Shown: piece after piece, positions 51,313 to 63,313 of the stretch | Position numbering within the stretch: position 1 is the first letter of the stretch | How the letters are laid out: each line of letters starts with the position of its first letter | DNA from: Pseudisothecium myosuroides | Taxonomy: Eukaryota > Streptophyta > Bryopsida > Hypnales > Lembophyllaceae | DNA: 64,000 nucleotides | NCBI GenBank assembly: GCA_951799445.1 | Contig: OX637287.1 | Location: forward strand, 2,170,001 to 2,234,000 | Direction: 5' to 3' | Position numbers and translations under genes: made by a program | The notes under the pieces: generated by a model | Told to the model about the DNA's origin: nothing | Databases searched by the model: none | The model's input: the letters and a program-made list of their open reading frames with translations, nothing else

Positions 51313-51917
51313 GAAAAGAAGCTCCCTATATACATATGGGGTGGTAAGAGGTAGAACAAACAATGTGGGTTAAATAAATTAGATGTAGTAAGAACTCAAC
51401 CACTCATAGTTAATTCAAAAGTAGGAATTGTTCTAAAACTAAAACTTCAAACCTCATTTAGGCATAGTAAAATAACTTTTATCAAAAAAATTTGAACTGA
51501 GAAAAGTTGTTGAATTAAGTTAAATTTAATCTCCAAAAATCCGTTTGAGATTTTGAGTCTCCAATCAAAAGTTATGGACAAATTTCAAAGAGAGTGTTTG
51601 AAAATGTCAAAAATAATTCTCTTCCAACCCCACTTTGAAATTTGTCCATAACTTTTGATTGGAGACTCAAAATCTCAAACGGATTTTTGGAGATTAAATT
51701 TAACTTGATTCAACAACTTTTTTTAGTTCAAATTTTTTTGAAAAAAGTTATTTTACTATGCCTAAATGAGGTCTGAAATTTTAGTTTTAACACAATTCCT
51801 ACTTTTGAAATAACTATGAGTGGTTGAGCTCTTACTACATCTAATTCACTTATCCCACATTGTTTGTTCTACCTCTTACCACCCCATGTGTATATAGAGA
51901 GCTTCTCTTCTTACTCC
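51313..51917. repeat. 605-bp foldback hairpin element
   Basis: Arms of about 290 bp. GAGCTTCTCTTC at the right end pairs with GAAAAGAAGCTC at the left, GGGGTGGTAAGAGGTAGAAC with GTTCTACCTCTTACCACCCC, and AACAAACAATGTGGG with its complement. The centre (about 51612-51622) is short. Same family as the hairpin in the CACTA element. No coding capacity. Confidence 0.9.
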
Positions 51918-52209
51918 AATCTTATCAAAATTGAAATAGCTCTTCTTTGTATTTTCAAGGCACAAATAAAGGAAACTTTATTGTAGTTGAAGCATGTATT
52001 ATTTTTCATTATTTTTGACGCATGTAAAGAAAATCTTTATTGAGGTTAAAATTACTTTTGAGAAAATTTGAGGTCGGGTGGGGTCCAGCGATCTCAAAAT
52101 TCGCTGAGTTTCGCTCAATTTCTACTTAATTTTTTTTACCCTCAGTGTAATTTCAAAAAAATCTTCCAAAAATGAACATTTGGCTAAAGACCCTGACATT
52201 AGATGGGTT

Positions 52210-52492
52210 TTGGGGGGTTGGGAGGGCCGTTTCAGGCTCGTTCCCGACGTTGGTCCCCCCCGCAGTTTCAGGGAACAGCCGTTCCCGACAAAAAAATTTC
52301 AAATAAATAAATAAATAAATAAATTTTTAGTCTTGAAATGAAAAAAAAATTCAATTTTTTTTTTCGGACTTTTTTTTTTTTTTTTCTGACGTGGCAGTCG
52401 CTCGGCCACGTCAGCAAGCTGCCGCAGCAGTGAATTCGGCAGTTCCCACAGCTGGGAACACGCAGCCCTCTAGGAGGCTGAAATCTCATCTA
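52210..52492. mobile_element. AT-centred MITE, inverse copy of the 15884 family
   Basis: Ends GGGTTGGGAGGGCC and inverted CCCTCTAGGAGGCTG. It has a GGCCGTTTCAGGCTCGTTCCC block and GGCCACGTCAG, as at 15884-16182 in opposite orientation, with an (AAAT)n and poly-T centre (52295-52385). Confidence 0.6.
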
Positions 52493-53025
52493 ATGACTTG
52501 TTTTGAGATCACTGATGGGGTCGGTGCCTTGAAGACCAGTGAAAAGGACAGTCAATGCCATCCTCAAATTTGAGCGTGGCCGGTAATTTTTCTATACTTG
52601 GCGTGCCTGCCGTGGGGAAGGAACCTAGCCCGACCACACTCCCTACCCGTGTTCAGTGCCCTTGGCGTGTAGCTGTGCAGATACTCTTAGGGGTTAAGAA
52701 AGTTTGCTTCTACACGTTGGGAAGCCTAAAATTTCAACGCAGGTAAAAATATTGTATGGAACTTGGCAAGCAAGTTACAAACCCCAAATCCATCTTGTGT
52801 TTGCAAAATGATACTTCGCTTAAATTGTACTGTATTGTATAGTGAGGTCCAATAAACTTATGAATTTTTGGATCCCAACGAGATTAGGAGAACTTTGGGA
52901 GGCTTGTGGACGCTTAAAAATGAACAGAATTTTGAATTGTAAATTGGATTGAAATTACACAGTTAAAGTCTACTTTATCACCATTGCAAATACACATATA
53001 ATTGGAAATTGTACAAAGTATCTAC

Positions 53026-54000
53026 GGGTGAATGCAAGAAATACTTAAAGCATTTTGTTGCACCCTAGTTTTTGATTTTTTTTTGCCATAACTTTTGTGT
53101 TTTAGCTCCAAATGACTCAAAATTTATAGGGAAGTTACTCATAACCATTATACACATTGCCTAATTTTTTTGTAATTTTCAAAAATAATTTACTATTTTT
53201 AAACAACATCAATAATTTGTCACAATGGATGATTTAGGGGTTTTTGCACTTTTTTTAACCCAAAAAAACGAATTTTGAGTTGAAATTTGGAGAGAATGGT
53301 CTTCTAGTAGACTTATAGCTACTGTCCAAATGAATTTTAAAAATACTTATCTTTATATGGTGTGCAAGTCCACAAAGAGAGCTCCTTTCTGCATTTTTTT
53401 CCAAAGGTATGAAACATTATTTTGGTGCATTTTTTGGTCAAAACCCATTTCCAAAAAGTTTTCTCTAATGCACAGTTTTTAGATTTTTTTTTAAAAAAAA
53501 ATCCTATTTTTTACAATTTAAAATGTCAAAAGTGGTATTTTCTTCACTAGAATTTTGGATATAGAATTCATCCTAAAATTGGTGAAGAAAATACCACTTT
53601 TGACATTTTGAATTGTAAAAAGAAGGATTTGAATGCAAAAAGGAGCTCTCTTTGTGGACTTGCACACCACATAAAGATAAGTATTTTTAAAATTCATTTG
53701 GACAGTAGCTATAAGTCTACTGGAAGACCATTCAACTCAAAATTCGTTTTTTTGGGTTAAAAAAAGTGCAAAAAACCCCTAAATCATCCATTGTGAGAAA
53801 TTATCGAGGCTGTTTAAAAATAGTAAATTATTTTTGAAAATTACAAAAAAATTAGACAATGTGTATATTGGTTATGAGTAACTTCCCTATAAATTTTGAG
53901 TCATTTGGAGCTAAAACACAAAAGTTATGGCAAAAAAAAAGTCAAAAACTTGGGTGTGACAAAATGCAACAAATAGTACAAGTGTTTCTTGCATTCACCC
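53026..54000. mobile_element. 975-bp near-perfect foldback MITE
   Basis: Left end GGGTGAATGCAAGAAATACT pairs with right end GTGTTTCTTGCATTCACCC. The arms stay paired nearly to the centre: GGAGCTCTCTTTGTGGACTT, GAAAATACCACTTTTGACAT and TAGACTTATAGCTACTGTCC each have their complement on the other side. The loop lies around 53520-53570. A single arm of the same element is at 11040-11428. A short CTAC on each side may be a target duplication. Confidence 0.92.
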
Positions 54001-55113
54001 CTACCATCTACTGTTGCCATGAGTTGTAAAAATTACAACTTGTATGTAATGGTACATATTAGATATGAGCCTTCATAATTGCTTTTGAGATATTTCATCT
54101 CATACCACTTGAATTGCTTGCAAGCTTGCTAGAGCTTCTTGAAGTTGTTGAATTTTCTAGTGAAACTTGACTACAAAATTTATAATCCAATGAATTAACT
54201 TTCTAGTGAAACCTCTTGAAGTTGTTGAATTTCTAGTGAAACTTGATTATAAAATTTGTAAGTTTATTGGACCCTTGTGTACGGACAAGATGATCTTCCA
54301 AATTGCATAAGAGAATGCCTTATATTCTCTTTAATGCCTTCTATAATTTAAAGTGAAATTTGATTATAAAGTTTGTAAGTTTATTGGACCCCATTGTATA
54401 GGCTGAACAACCCTCCAAATTGCATAAGACAATGCCTTATATTCTCTTTAGTGCCTTCCATAATTTAATGTCTAACAATACAATACACTATTCAAGCTTT
54501 TGACTAACTTAACCCCTAAATGCCTAAGGCCAAAAAAAAGGAATTTCTTTTCTCAAGAATGAATATTCTATTCAATATAAATGTGGATTTTCCATTTGGA
54601 CCCACCCATGTCTCACAAGTTCCAAAGCACTTGATTAGGAACACGTCCTAATCAAGTGCAAGTCAATTGAGTGTGAACAAATTGAATTTTTTTCAATCAA
54701 CAATAGAGCTAGCCGTTGTCCATTATAGGGCACCCTAATGTATCATTATAGCTGGGCTGTCCGTTATACGTATCCCTACTAAGGCTCTCCTAAAATACGA
54801 AGGAATTTGCAGTCACTCCAAACGAGACACAAAGCTGGCCTTCTCAATGACGCAAATATCGTAAACGAGTTTGGTAATACAAGTTTGGTAGTAGTCTTTG
54901 CTTAAAATGGTGCTCAAAAGTGGTATTCTTATCCACCACAAAATTACGACTATTTGATAGACTACCTTGGATGACAGACCCCTCACATGATGTCTTTCAT
55001 CACTACATCATTGCAGTCTGCTAAACTTATTTTTCACCTCACACCTCTATCCAAAAAATATTGGTTACATGTAAAGCTTTACTCATTCCATTCAAGTAGT
55101 TATGAAGCTTTAC
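54001..55113. other. spacer with solo TTAA-family terminus
   Basis: At 54508 a TTAACCCCTAAATGCC terminus of the TTAA-flanked family is followed by GGCCAAAAAAAAGG, but no partner end is seen. 54800-55113 is the 3' flank of the rhomboid gene. Confidence 0.5.
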
Positions 55114-58100
55114 TCAGTAATCACCTTTCTGTTTCAACCAAGGAGACAACAGCTTGGCAATTGGTGGGCGATCCATCAAAAGTTTCTTTCCAACTTCAGG
55201 GGCGAATTCAATCGAGAACGCAGGTCCAAACAGCCAAGCTACAGCGGCTCCCCCAAGCAGTCCTCCAACCTACACGCCCAATCCAAGTGCGTTGGCAACT
55301 GTCATTAACGATCCAGAATGCAGGTACAATGAACCGATGCTAATGCAGATTCTACGGAAACATTCTGATCGAGGTCATGTAAAATGCTCCCTCTCCACAA
55401 GTCACATGAGATTCCCTCATTCAGTACGATCAGATTACAGTCGGTAATTCTGTGGAAAGGCTTCAAAAGAACAGAGACTTCCTGTCAAGTTAACTAGTCG
55501 AGGTACAGTCACTCGGTCCAAAACCGTATGGACTTTCCATCAACCTGAATTGAGATGTATCACCTATAGGGTTAGGTTTAAAAAGATATGCTTACATGGC
55601 CCCAATTATCAATCCTACTGTATAGCAAGCCGAATCCCTGCCACAAGGAGCCCACGTCAACACATAAATTCTCTTTTGATAATCCTGAACAACTCCTATG
55701 GAACTAGTTGAAATTTTTCAGAAAGGCAAATCAAAACCAATTCGAATCGCTATAAACAGACCATACAGACTGCACCCCCCTTAAGCTCTTACCAAATTGA
55801 TAGCAATGATGCGCCCCACTTGAGCTAGACTTTGATCGCCACCAGCCATAAGAGTTTTATGCCGTGCTAGGAATACAGCCAATGCTCCAACCTGGCAAGA
55901 ACCATCATTCAGTGACAAATTTCTCACCCTCCAACATGAAAACTAGTAATCGAGCAATAACTAAGGTGGTGGAAAATAAAAACACATACATTTGGGACTT
56001 CCACAGATATGACTTCTTGTGAAGAGCTAGAATAACAAAAACAGGTTTCTGACAAAGGCGAAAATAATGGGCAATCCAATTTTGATCATTAGAAGATACC
56101 AATGGCCACAGAACTCCAGGTCATATGGGTGAATCGAAATACTTACAAGACCGAATATTGCTCCTGATGCACCTACTGAAGGCGCTGTACAAAACGTGTA
56201 ACTCAACCCACTACCTGCCACTTGCATCATCTGCTCAGTACCAAGATCAAACCCAAAGTTCCAATTGCAAGATACCACAGGTAAACCACAACTTCAAAAT
56301 AAAATACTCACAAAATAAGTAGCATCAACACTATTTCTAGTGGAGGTGGAGGATGAATTACTTGCGAGAGCAGAAAAACCATAAACTGCAAGAAATCGCT
56401 TTCCTCCACCCAGTGATTCCACGGTAGGACCAACGGAGTTTAACGAATAAGAATTCACCTGCATCAGCGTATGCCACATATTTTAACAACTTGCCTCAAG
56501 GACACGGATCATAATTCCTAAGGTTTGATGTACGAACAATATGCCGAAAACATATAAGAATAACAAAATGTCATCAGCTTTTGACCTCTGCGATTAATAA
56601 ACGAATGCTTTGGGACATTAAGCAGTGGTGAATACCAGAAGATGCAAAATGTCGGCATGAAGCAATGAATACGTGAAAAGCCTCCACCATTGACCTTTAT
56701 CTATCAAGCTGTTCACCTGCTTGAAAACAACAGGTACAGGATGATAGAACTGTAGAAAAGTTCTCCAAAATAGAAAGCCTCTTGAATAGATTTGTCTAGC
56801 TGTATCTTCAAACCACGGTTCTTGGCTGGCATACACCACTAATATTTTCCATCGATTCAATAAATAGCCCCAAAAATGAACAGCAATTCACCTTGGCTCC
56901 TAGTAAAAGCAGTTGACCTTGTGACGCCATTTGAGCCCCGAACACTCTGCAAGCAACTTGGATCATCAACATTCGATGCAATGAATTTCTCCCGCAGGAA
57001 GAAAAAGTAGCCAAACAATATCCAATCTACGGTTTCCATCATCCATCAATTGAGAAATCCATTACAGACTTCACTGCTTGGAGGATCCCTTCACGCTATA
57101 AATGCAGATGCACGAAGTAGCAACTGTGCTTAAAAGGGCAAAATTCCACCAAGAATTCTAGTCACAAAGTCTGTCGAAATAGAAACACAACGAACCAGAT
57201 CCAAGTTCCTTCACAAGTCGGGACATGGAGTTCCTTACACAAGATTCACGCCAAGAATAATGTTGGTCCACATGCGGCTTCTGGAGCCAACACCGAAGCC
57301 CGAACTCCTAGGAACAGAAGATGACCTGTCTTCGCCACCCGTTGATGCTGCCGTAGCAACGGACTTCCTGCGTCCACTCTTTTTCCTCCCTTTGACGAAC
57401 CTGATTATGGCACTCCACGGCAAGGAAATGCCTGAAACCAAGAATTGAGCCCCAGTCTCAGTAAGTCTCAGATAACCTGCATTCACCTCCAGAGGCACTT
57501 GCAAACAGCTCTCCCCAATCGCTCCGGACACCTGCTGCTGCTGTGGTAGACTTCGACTACCAAGCTCCTGCAAAACCACAAGACGCAGCCCCTCAATCCT
57601 GTTCTAACGAACTCAAAAGAAGTGACACAACCTGGCCAAATTACTCTCGACACACATGGAGGTCTATGAATTTCGGTGTGGAGATGGAAGGAATGCATGA
57701 TCCACATCGCCAAATACTAACTACTGTCAAAAAGTAATCGCTTCAGACGATATGCCACTGATGAAGGCCATGACAGAAAGTAGTGTGTCTTTAAGGAAGA
57801 GCGTGTGGCACCTCATGCAAATCCATACCAACAGGCTCAGGACAGACAGAGGAACTACAGAACGGCAAAGCCAAGTCAAGCCAAGCCCTCCGACATAGAA
57901 AGAGAACCCTAACCCACTTGGAAGGGCTGGAGAAGACTGGATGAAGCCCAGTGGTGGAGCTGCAAGGCGCCGGCAATCAGAAATCCGGAATTGGAGACGG
58001 ATGCCGCCAGGGCCCGGGAGGTCACGTTAGCTGGGAAGTGCGCACTGGCGCTAGAGCTCCGCATCCTTGCCTGGCCGCACATCAGGCCGCCTAACGCCGC

Positions 58101-58157
58101 CATCCAGTCGGGATTCCTGCCCATGCCCACGCCCATCGCCCCGCTGCCCATGGCCAT
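55114..58157 (-). CDS. rhomboid intramembrane protease, plastid type (RBL10/11-like)
   Basis: Nine exons on the minus strand: 58157-57918, 57567-57239, 56946-56892, 56716-56636, 56458-56312, 56230-56147, 55891-55793, 55637-55596 and 55269-55114 (TGA), total 410 aa. All junctions are GT-AG and phase-consistent (only exon 2/3 is split, V190). Rhomboids are serine proteases that cut substrates inside membranes. The catalytic Ser306 is in [12 protein letters not shown] (exon 6) and His359 in IDNWGH (exon 8). The family blocks [37 protein letters not shown] and [15 protein letters not shown] match plant RBL10/11 proteins. The N-terminal 80 residues are Ala/Ser/Met-rich with few acids, consistent with a chloroplast transit peptide. 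A Ser/Thr-rich insert ([12 protein letters not shown]) lies between TM segments in exon 5. A decayed copy is at 47585-49010. Confidence 0.93.
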
Positions 58158-58899
58158 GGCGACACGGTCACCGCCACTCTGAGCTCGTGTCTAAACCCTA
58201 AACCCCATTCAATTCGACCGCATCAATCTCGACCACCACACCCTTAGCCAGGAACAACAACCCCTGCAGCAGCAACAACATCTCCATCTCTAAGTTAATA
58301 ATTTTACCGTTCTGGATTCCACATGGACAAACCTATCAGGGAGCTGTGCGGCCAATGGCGGGGCGCTGTGTTGGCGCCAGAACAAATTACAGAGCAGCAA
58401 TGTGAAATTATGCCCAGCAAAGTGGAAGCAGCAAACAGCACCTGATTGAAATTGCGAAAAAACTAGTAAAGAAATTGTCTGTGGCACGGATATTATTACA
58501 TTTGATGTAGCGAGTGCTTGCGCGGCTTACTAATTGTCTATGTGGAGTACCACCCAATTATGTTGTCCCGGTCCCCTGGTGCTGTAGGTTGAACTGGCAC
58601 TGATTTGCGTGTGGTGCCGTGAAAACGTAGAGAGTCTGTTTTCAAATTACGTAATATTTATACATTGAAACCATAAGAATATCATCATTTTGGTGTTTTC
58701 TTGCCTTTAAAATTGGTCATTGCTCACGTGACAGAGAGACCGAGTTACCTTCAGAAAAACAGAAGGTGGTCCAATCCCCGTCCGAGTTTCTCACTGCTTG
58801 TCCTCCACGCAACCCCGCCTTCACGCGCGCTTCCGCTTCCTGCTGCCCCCTCGACCTACTGACAATCCACACCCCACAATTCAAACTCTTCCGACTCAC
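58158..58899. other. rhomboid upstream region
   Basis: Probable 5' UTR and promoter of the rhomboid gene (minus strand). No repeat or second gene is evident up to 58750, where GC content rises again. Confidence 0.45.
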
Positions 58900-59073
58900 A
58901 TGGGCAGTACCTACTTTGCGAGCACTTCACAAATTGAAGCGGCCGTCTTCGTCCTCAGCAGCACTACAGACCATGTAACGAACTCGCAAATTAAACAAGC
59001 CTTCCAAACCATCCGGAGCAGTCTCGAAACTTTTCAAAACTCTAGTACATTGATCAAAATTCAGGCACGTTGA
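58900..59073 (+). CDS. unrecognised small open frame, 57 aa
   Basis: ATG at 58900 in context CACATGGGC, stop TGA at 59071-59073. The predicted peptide starts MGSTYFASTSQIEAAV and is Ser/Thr/Gln-rich with balanced composition. The frame is open for about 100 codons upstream without a better ATG, in a stretch that is GC-richer than its surroundings and lies divergent to the rhomboid gene. It could be a first exon, a small gene or chance. I do not recognise it. Confidence 0.2.
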   Translation: MGSTYFASTSQIEAAVFVLSSTTDHVTNSQIKQAFQTIRSSLETFQNSSTLIKIQAR

Positions 59074-59339
59074 GGAGATGATTCAAGCTCACAGTTCCCT
59101 TCAAAAATCACGAGCGCGCTACAAATAGTCGATGATGCGGAAGCGCCCTACAGTCGAATTCTAAAGACATCGAGGCCTGATTGATCAAGGAGCCATCCGG
59201 AAGTCCAAAATCTGGAAGATAAACATGTTGTCGAGCTCATATCTCACTGACGCTTCGTCTTTTTCATTCATCCATTTTTCTGATGGATGTTCAGTTAGTT
59301 CTGCACCACTCCAGGCAGGGCTTTATTTTTTAGCTTTCT

Positions 59340-59895
59340 GGTGCCAGGTTGCATTAGAAAGAAAACTTTTGCCTTAAAAATGGCAAAAACTCATGAAGTT
59401 TTTTGTTTGGAAAATTTTGAATTAAAAAAAAATCTTGGATGAAATTGCCAGATTGTGGATGCAAACAGAATTCTATACATGTGATATGTGCGTGCTAATG
59501 TGATATTTTCTATCCAATATGTGGATGAATGCTGAAATTTGGACCTTTTCTATAACATTTTATATCACCACTTTGGCACTTTATAAAAAAATGAAAAAAA
59601 AGCCTTGTTTTGCACCTTTGGGTGCAAGTCTCAGTGGATTAAATAGTGATGGTATTTTCAAAAGGTACGTTTTCTTCACAAGTATCAAGATTTACATAAA
59701 ATTTTATGTTTTTGATGGGGTTTATTTTAATGGTTCAATGACTAAATTTGAGTTTCCTTGGGCCTATCAAAGTACTTTTGGATGTGCTTCCAATGATAAA
59801 AATTTCAAGCTCTAATTGTAAAGCAGTAAAAAAAAGTTAGAAGTTAGAAATATAGTTGACAGGCTTGTATGTTGGTTCCATTGAGGACGCCTTAC
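59340..59895 (-). repeat. inverse copy of the AKR-spacer repeat
   Basis: Read on the minus strand, from GGCGTCCTCAATGGAACC (about 59890) it matches 33648-33760 and 40855-40985: TTCTAACTT, AATTAGAGCTTG, ATTTTTATCATTGGAAG and AAAGTACTTTGA, in order. Probably a MITE with GGGCATCCTCAA termini; the other end is unclear. Confidence 0.6.
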
Positions 59896-60555
59896 CACGA
59901 ATATATTCTTGTTACAGTGCAACTATAGAAGGACCACTTTGCCCTCCCATGCATGCCGCAAACTACCCATGTCACCAACAAAGAAACAAGTCATGAATTT
60001 GAAACATTAAAGAAAGATATTCAAAACTAAATCAAGAAAACTCCAATAGAAGGCTTGTGTCCATATCACGGCATAAAAACATAAGATAGCTTGCTCTAAA
60101 AGCGACCATGTTTTAAATGCAACCCAAATCTAGGAACGAGTGATATGTTGCTTGAAATCTCTTATTGTCAATAGTAAGTTAGGTAGGCCTAAATGGTCAC
60201 TTTAAGAGCAGACTACCTTAATGCCTCGGTAGTTGCAACAAACGAAGCATTAAGGTACCAAGCTTGCAAATAGAGGTATGGTTACCTTTGTGAAATTAAC
60301 ATCAAATCCTCCGTCCCCCAGCTAGAATGGATCCATACCGAGACAATTTGACAATTGATCACCTCAAGATGGTTGCTATTGTCCAGGGTTGATCGCCATA
60401 ATTTTATTGAAATGGCAATATTTCAACAAATGGCAATTTTTCCCTAAACCCTATGAAACCTCCAACCTAAGTTACATCTGGTCCAATTGTGTTAGCAATG
60501 TTCACTGAAATACATTTGTGGAAGACAATCCTAATGCAAGTTAATAAAAATACCT
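59896..60555. other. spacer, no gene seen
   Basis: No coding motif or clear repeat boundary. Confidence 0.5.
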
Positions 60556-60807
60556 ACACTAAATAGTGAAATTAGGTTGCCTTAACAATTCGGTTGCCTT
60601 AGTTCAAGAAAATCACTTTACAAGCCAACCAATCAACAAATATGCCTACTAATTTTTCTGTTTGTACACATAGAGGTTCATGAGTCCCACATGCATAAAT
60701 TTTTAATTCAAAAAAGTAGTAAATTCTTGTAAAGAAACAATACATATTTATATAGTGTAGAATGTCGAGAAATTAGTGTGGGGCAACCTAATTTCACTAT
60801 TTAGTGT
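60556..60807. mobile_element. 252-bp MITE with perfect 26-bp inverted ends
   Basis: 60556-60581 (starting ACACTAAATAGTGAAATT) and 60782-60807 are exact reverse complements. The interior is AT-rich and non-coding. A related end is found near 15515-15590. Confidence 0.85.
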
Positions 60808-61367
60808 ATATAGCACAATTATAGGGAATTTCGTTAAAATCACACCATTCCGCAATTTTGGCACTTCTCCAGTTTAGACCGCGCAGTCTAAAAATGGTGT
60901 ATGGAATTATGGCGCCATTTAGTTAACAAAATTCCTTGTCAAATAAGTTGACAAAAGTTGGATACTTTATCGAAGTAGAAGAACGCAGATGCATTGGCTT
61001 CTTTCTTTGGGGTATTATTGGTGATCAAATTCATAATCTCAATGTAGGAAAGTTTTGTCGTCGTGGCATGTTTTGATTGGTTAAGGAAGGAGTCAAATTA
61101 AGACTGATAATGTTCATTGCTTGCCTTGTGCAAATTTTCAACTGGGTGGGTATGAAGTAGAAATTTCATTGGTTTGGCAATGAGAAAAACCTAAGAAAAA
61201 TCTCTACTACTACCAATTGGTATTAACTTAATGAGTGCAGATCCACCTAACATAATCTAAACGTACGAGAGTTTCGCTATTGTCGCATGTTTTGATTGGT
61301 TAAGCAATCAAAGAAGTCAAACGGCTCAACTCTCCTACATTGAGATTATGTCGAGTAACTACAAAAT
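60808..61367. other. spacer with loose inverted repeat
   Basis: CATAATCTCAATGTAGGA near 61032 pairs with CCTACATTGAGATTATG near 61336. GCATGTTTTGATTGGTTAAG occurs twice in direct orientation (about 61067 and 61290). No gene seen. Confidence 0.5.
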
Positions 61368-61463
61368 AGGCCAAGTCATCAAAAATAATCACAGGTCAGT
61401 ACCAACCTCGCCACTAGTGGCTTAGTAGGTCCTTACTGGCGATTATTTTTGATAACTTGGCCT
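61368..61463. repeat. 96-bp hairpin, miRNA-precursor-like or MITE
   Basis: Arms 61368-61390 and 61441-61463 are complementary with one mismatch in 23. Pairing continues inward imperfectly (GTCAGTACC with GGTCCTTACTGGC) to a GCCACTAGTGGC centre. Confidence 0.7.
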
Positions 61464-61604
61464 GCTTTGCAATTTCCTAGTCCAATATAATTTCCGTGTT
61501 TGTAATTACTAACCACGCTAATCAAATTCATTTCTGCATCCTCAATGCAATTCAAGCCCTAGGACCCCAAACAACAACTACGCTTGAGAGAATCCATACC
61601 TTAA

Positions 61605-62522
61605 CCCCTAAAGGACCGAGGCCTTTTTTCTGCCAAAAAACACTAAAAACTACCATTTCTATAGCAAAGAGTAAAAAAAATTTCATTGTTTTTTTCACAT
61701 CTAAACATAGGATCTTACACCTAACTAGTATAAAAAAGTGTGAAAAAAATTTTCTAAATTTTTGACCGCACAAATTGCAAGATATTTTAAAACACAGATT
61801 TGCGTTTAAAGTGGAAAAAACAAATTTTTCAGTACATTGCGGGACTAGATTTTTTGACTTTGAACATTTTTAACTTAAATTTTTGCACTACAAAGTTGTG
61901 AGCTTTAAATCTTTATAGTAGACAATTGAGTTGAGAGTCTAGGGAAAAAAAAATTCAAAGAAACTTATTCTCAAAAAATTGTCAAGTAGAAGTAGGTACG
62001 TGATAGAAGGAAAATCTAAAACATTAATATATTTTAGATGGAATTAAAATGCACTAATCCCAATGTTGAGATTGTTCTAGCAAGTAGACTAAACCATGCA
62101 AATTTTATTTTATTTTTAAATTGCAAAAATTGCATTTAGAATTGAATCTTATAAGTTATTTTTTTCAAGAAGATCCTCTAACTGCCCGAAAAACAAGAAT
62201 GTCCATAACTTTCTCATAACAAATCCAAATGAAATGAATAAAAGCTTTCTCAATAGACAAAAATATAATCTATGAGAAAAAAAAAAATTTTAAATTCAAA
62301 TTTTTGTAATTTTTTTAAAAATGCGCCCCGTCCCTTGTTTGGAGCTTATTTGGTCATAACTTTTGTTCTCGGGCACCGATTGTGAAAAAAATTATATTCG
62401 CACAAAGCTTATCAGTTTTTCTATCTCCAAAAAAAGTTTCAAAAAATCACAAGAAAATTCAGCCCATAGGTACCTGCTTGAAATCTCGTTTGTCTCCCGA
62501 AGGGACAAGGGTCCTTTAGGGG
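61605..62522. mobile_element. TTAA-flanked MITE, complete copy 2
   Basis: TTAA at 61601-61604 and 62523-62526. The termini are CCCCTAAAGGACCGAGGCC and the inverted GGGTCCTTTAGGGG. 918 bp, no coding capacity. Interior collinear with, but inverse to, the copy at 41326-42261. Confidence 0.9.
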
Positions 62523-62690
62523 TTAAATTAGGCTGTTTGTTTTGTTTGTTATATTGAGATCTCCTAGAATGTGCATCCTTCTGTGGTGTTCTTGGTACCA
62601 TCGGAAAGCCCTCAACAAAGAGGGATGTATAGGCTTTGTTCCGTGGCGTTTGCACCCATAGTGTGAAAGTGGTTGGATTTCACAATTTTT

Positions 62691-62841
62691 ATGAATTAAA
62701 AATTAAAAAATTACTTTGACTTTTATTATGAATTAAAAAAAATGAAAATTACTTTGACTTTTATTATAAATTAAAAAATTGAAAATTACTTTTACTTTTA
62801 TTATGAATTAAAAAATTAGAAAATTACTTTTACTTTTATTT
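62691..62841. repeat. AT-rich tandem repeat, about 45-bp unit, 3-4 copies
   Basis: Repeats of ATGAATTAAAAAATT followed by GAAAATTACTTTNACTTTTATT with small length differences between units. Confidence 0.8.
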
Positions 62842-63191
62842 TGGTTGTGGCAACAGCACAGGACACACTAGTTTTAATGATGTAGCAAGCGTGGCGATAG
62901 AATCTAGACCATGGCACGAATGCAGTACAATCGCAGAGCCAGAACCCATCCTTGAAGTGCGGTAGAGTATCGACCAAGGTATCGACACGATCAAGGTTGT
63001 GCCCACGCAGGCTCGGCCCAACAAGCCATATCCACCATAGCCGGTTACAGACATTGAAGCCGTCGTTGCACACCCTGCAATGCGTCACAACGTTGCGCAA
63101 AGTAAAAGTTCAACTGCTAGTTACTTGTCCTCTAAGTTACGTCTTCTGTCCAATTGAAGCAGACATCGCTCGATCAGACCCCGCTCCCTGC

Positions 63192-63198
63192 TATAAAT
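63192..63198 (+). promoter_or_regulatory. TATA box of Dof-like copy B
   Basis: TATAAAT about 120 bp before the ATG, followed by a C/T-rich leader (63235-63300) typical of plant 5' UTRs. Spacing suits transcription starting near 63225. Confidence 0.65.
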
Positions 63199-63313
63199 TC
63201 AAGGACCTTCAAGCTCCAGGCACTTCTTCAGCTCTTTAAGTTAGCTCTGCCGCTCTGCCGCTCTTCAACTGCATCCCTCCGAGTTTAGCTCTCTCCTTTC
63301 CTTTGCGTTCCGT

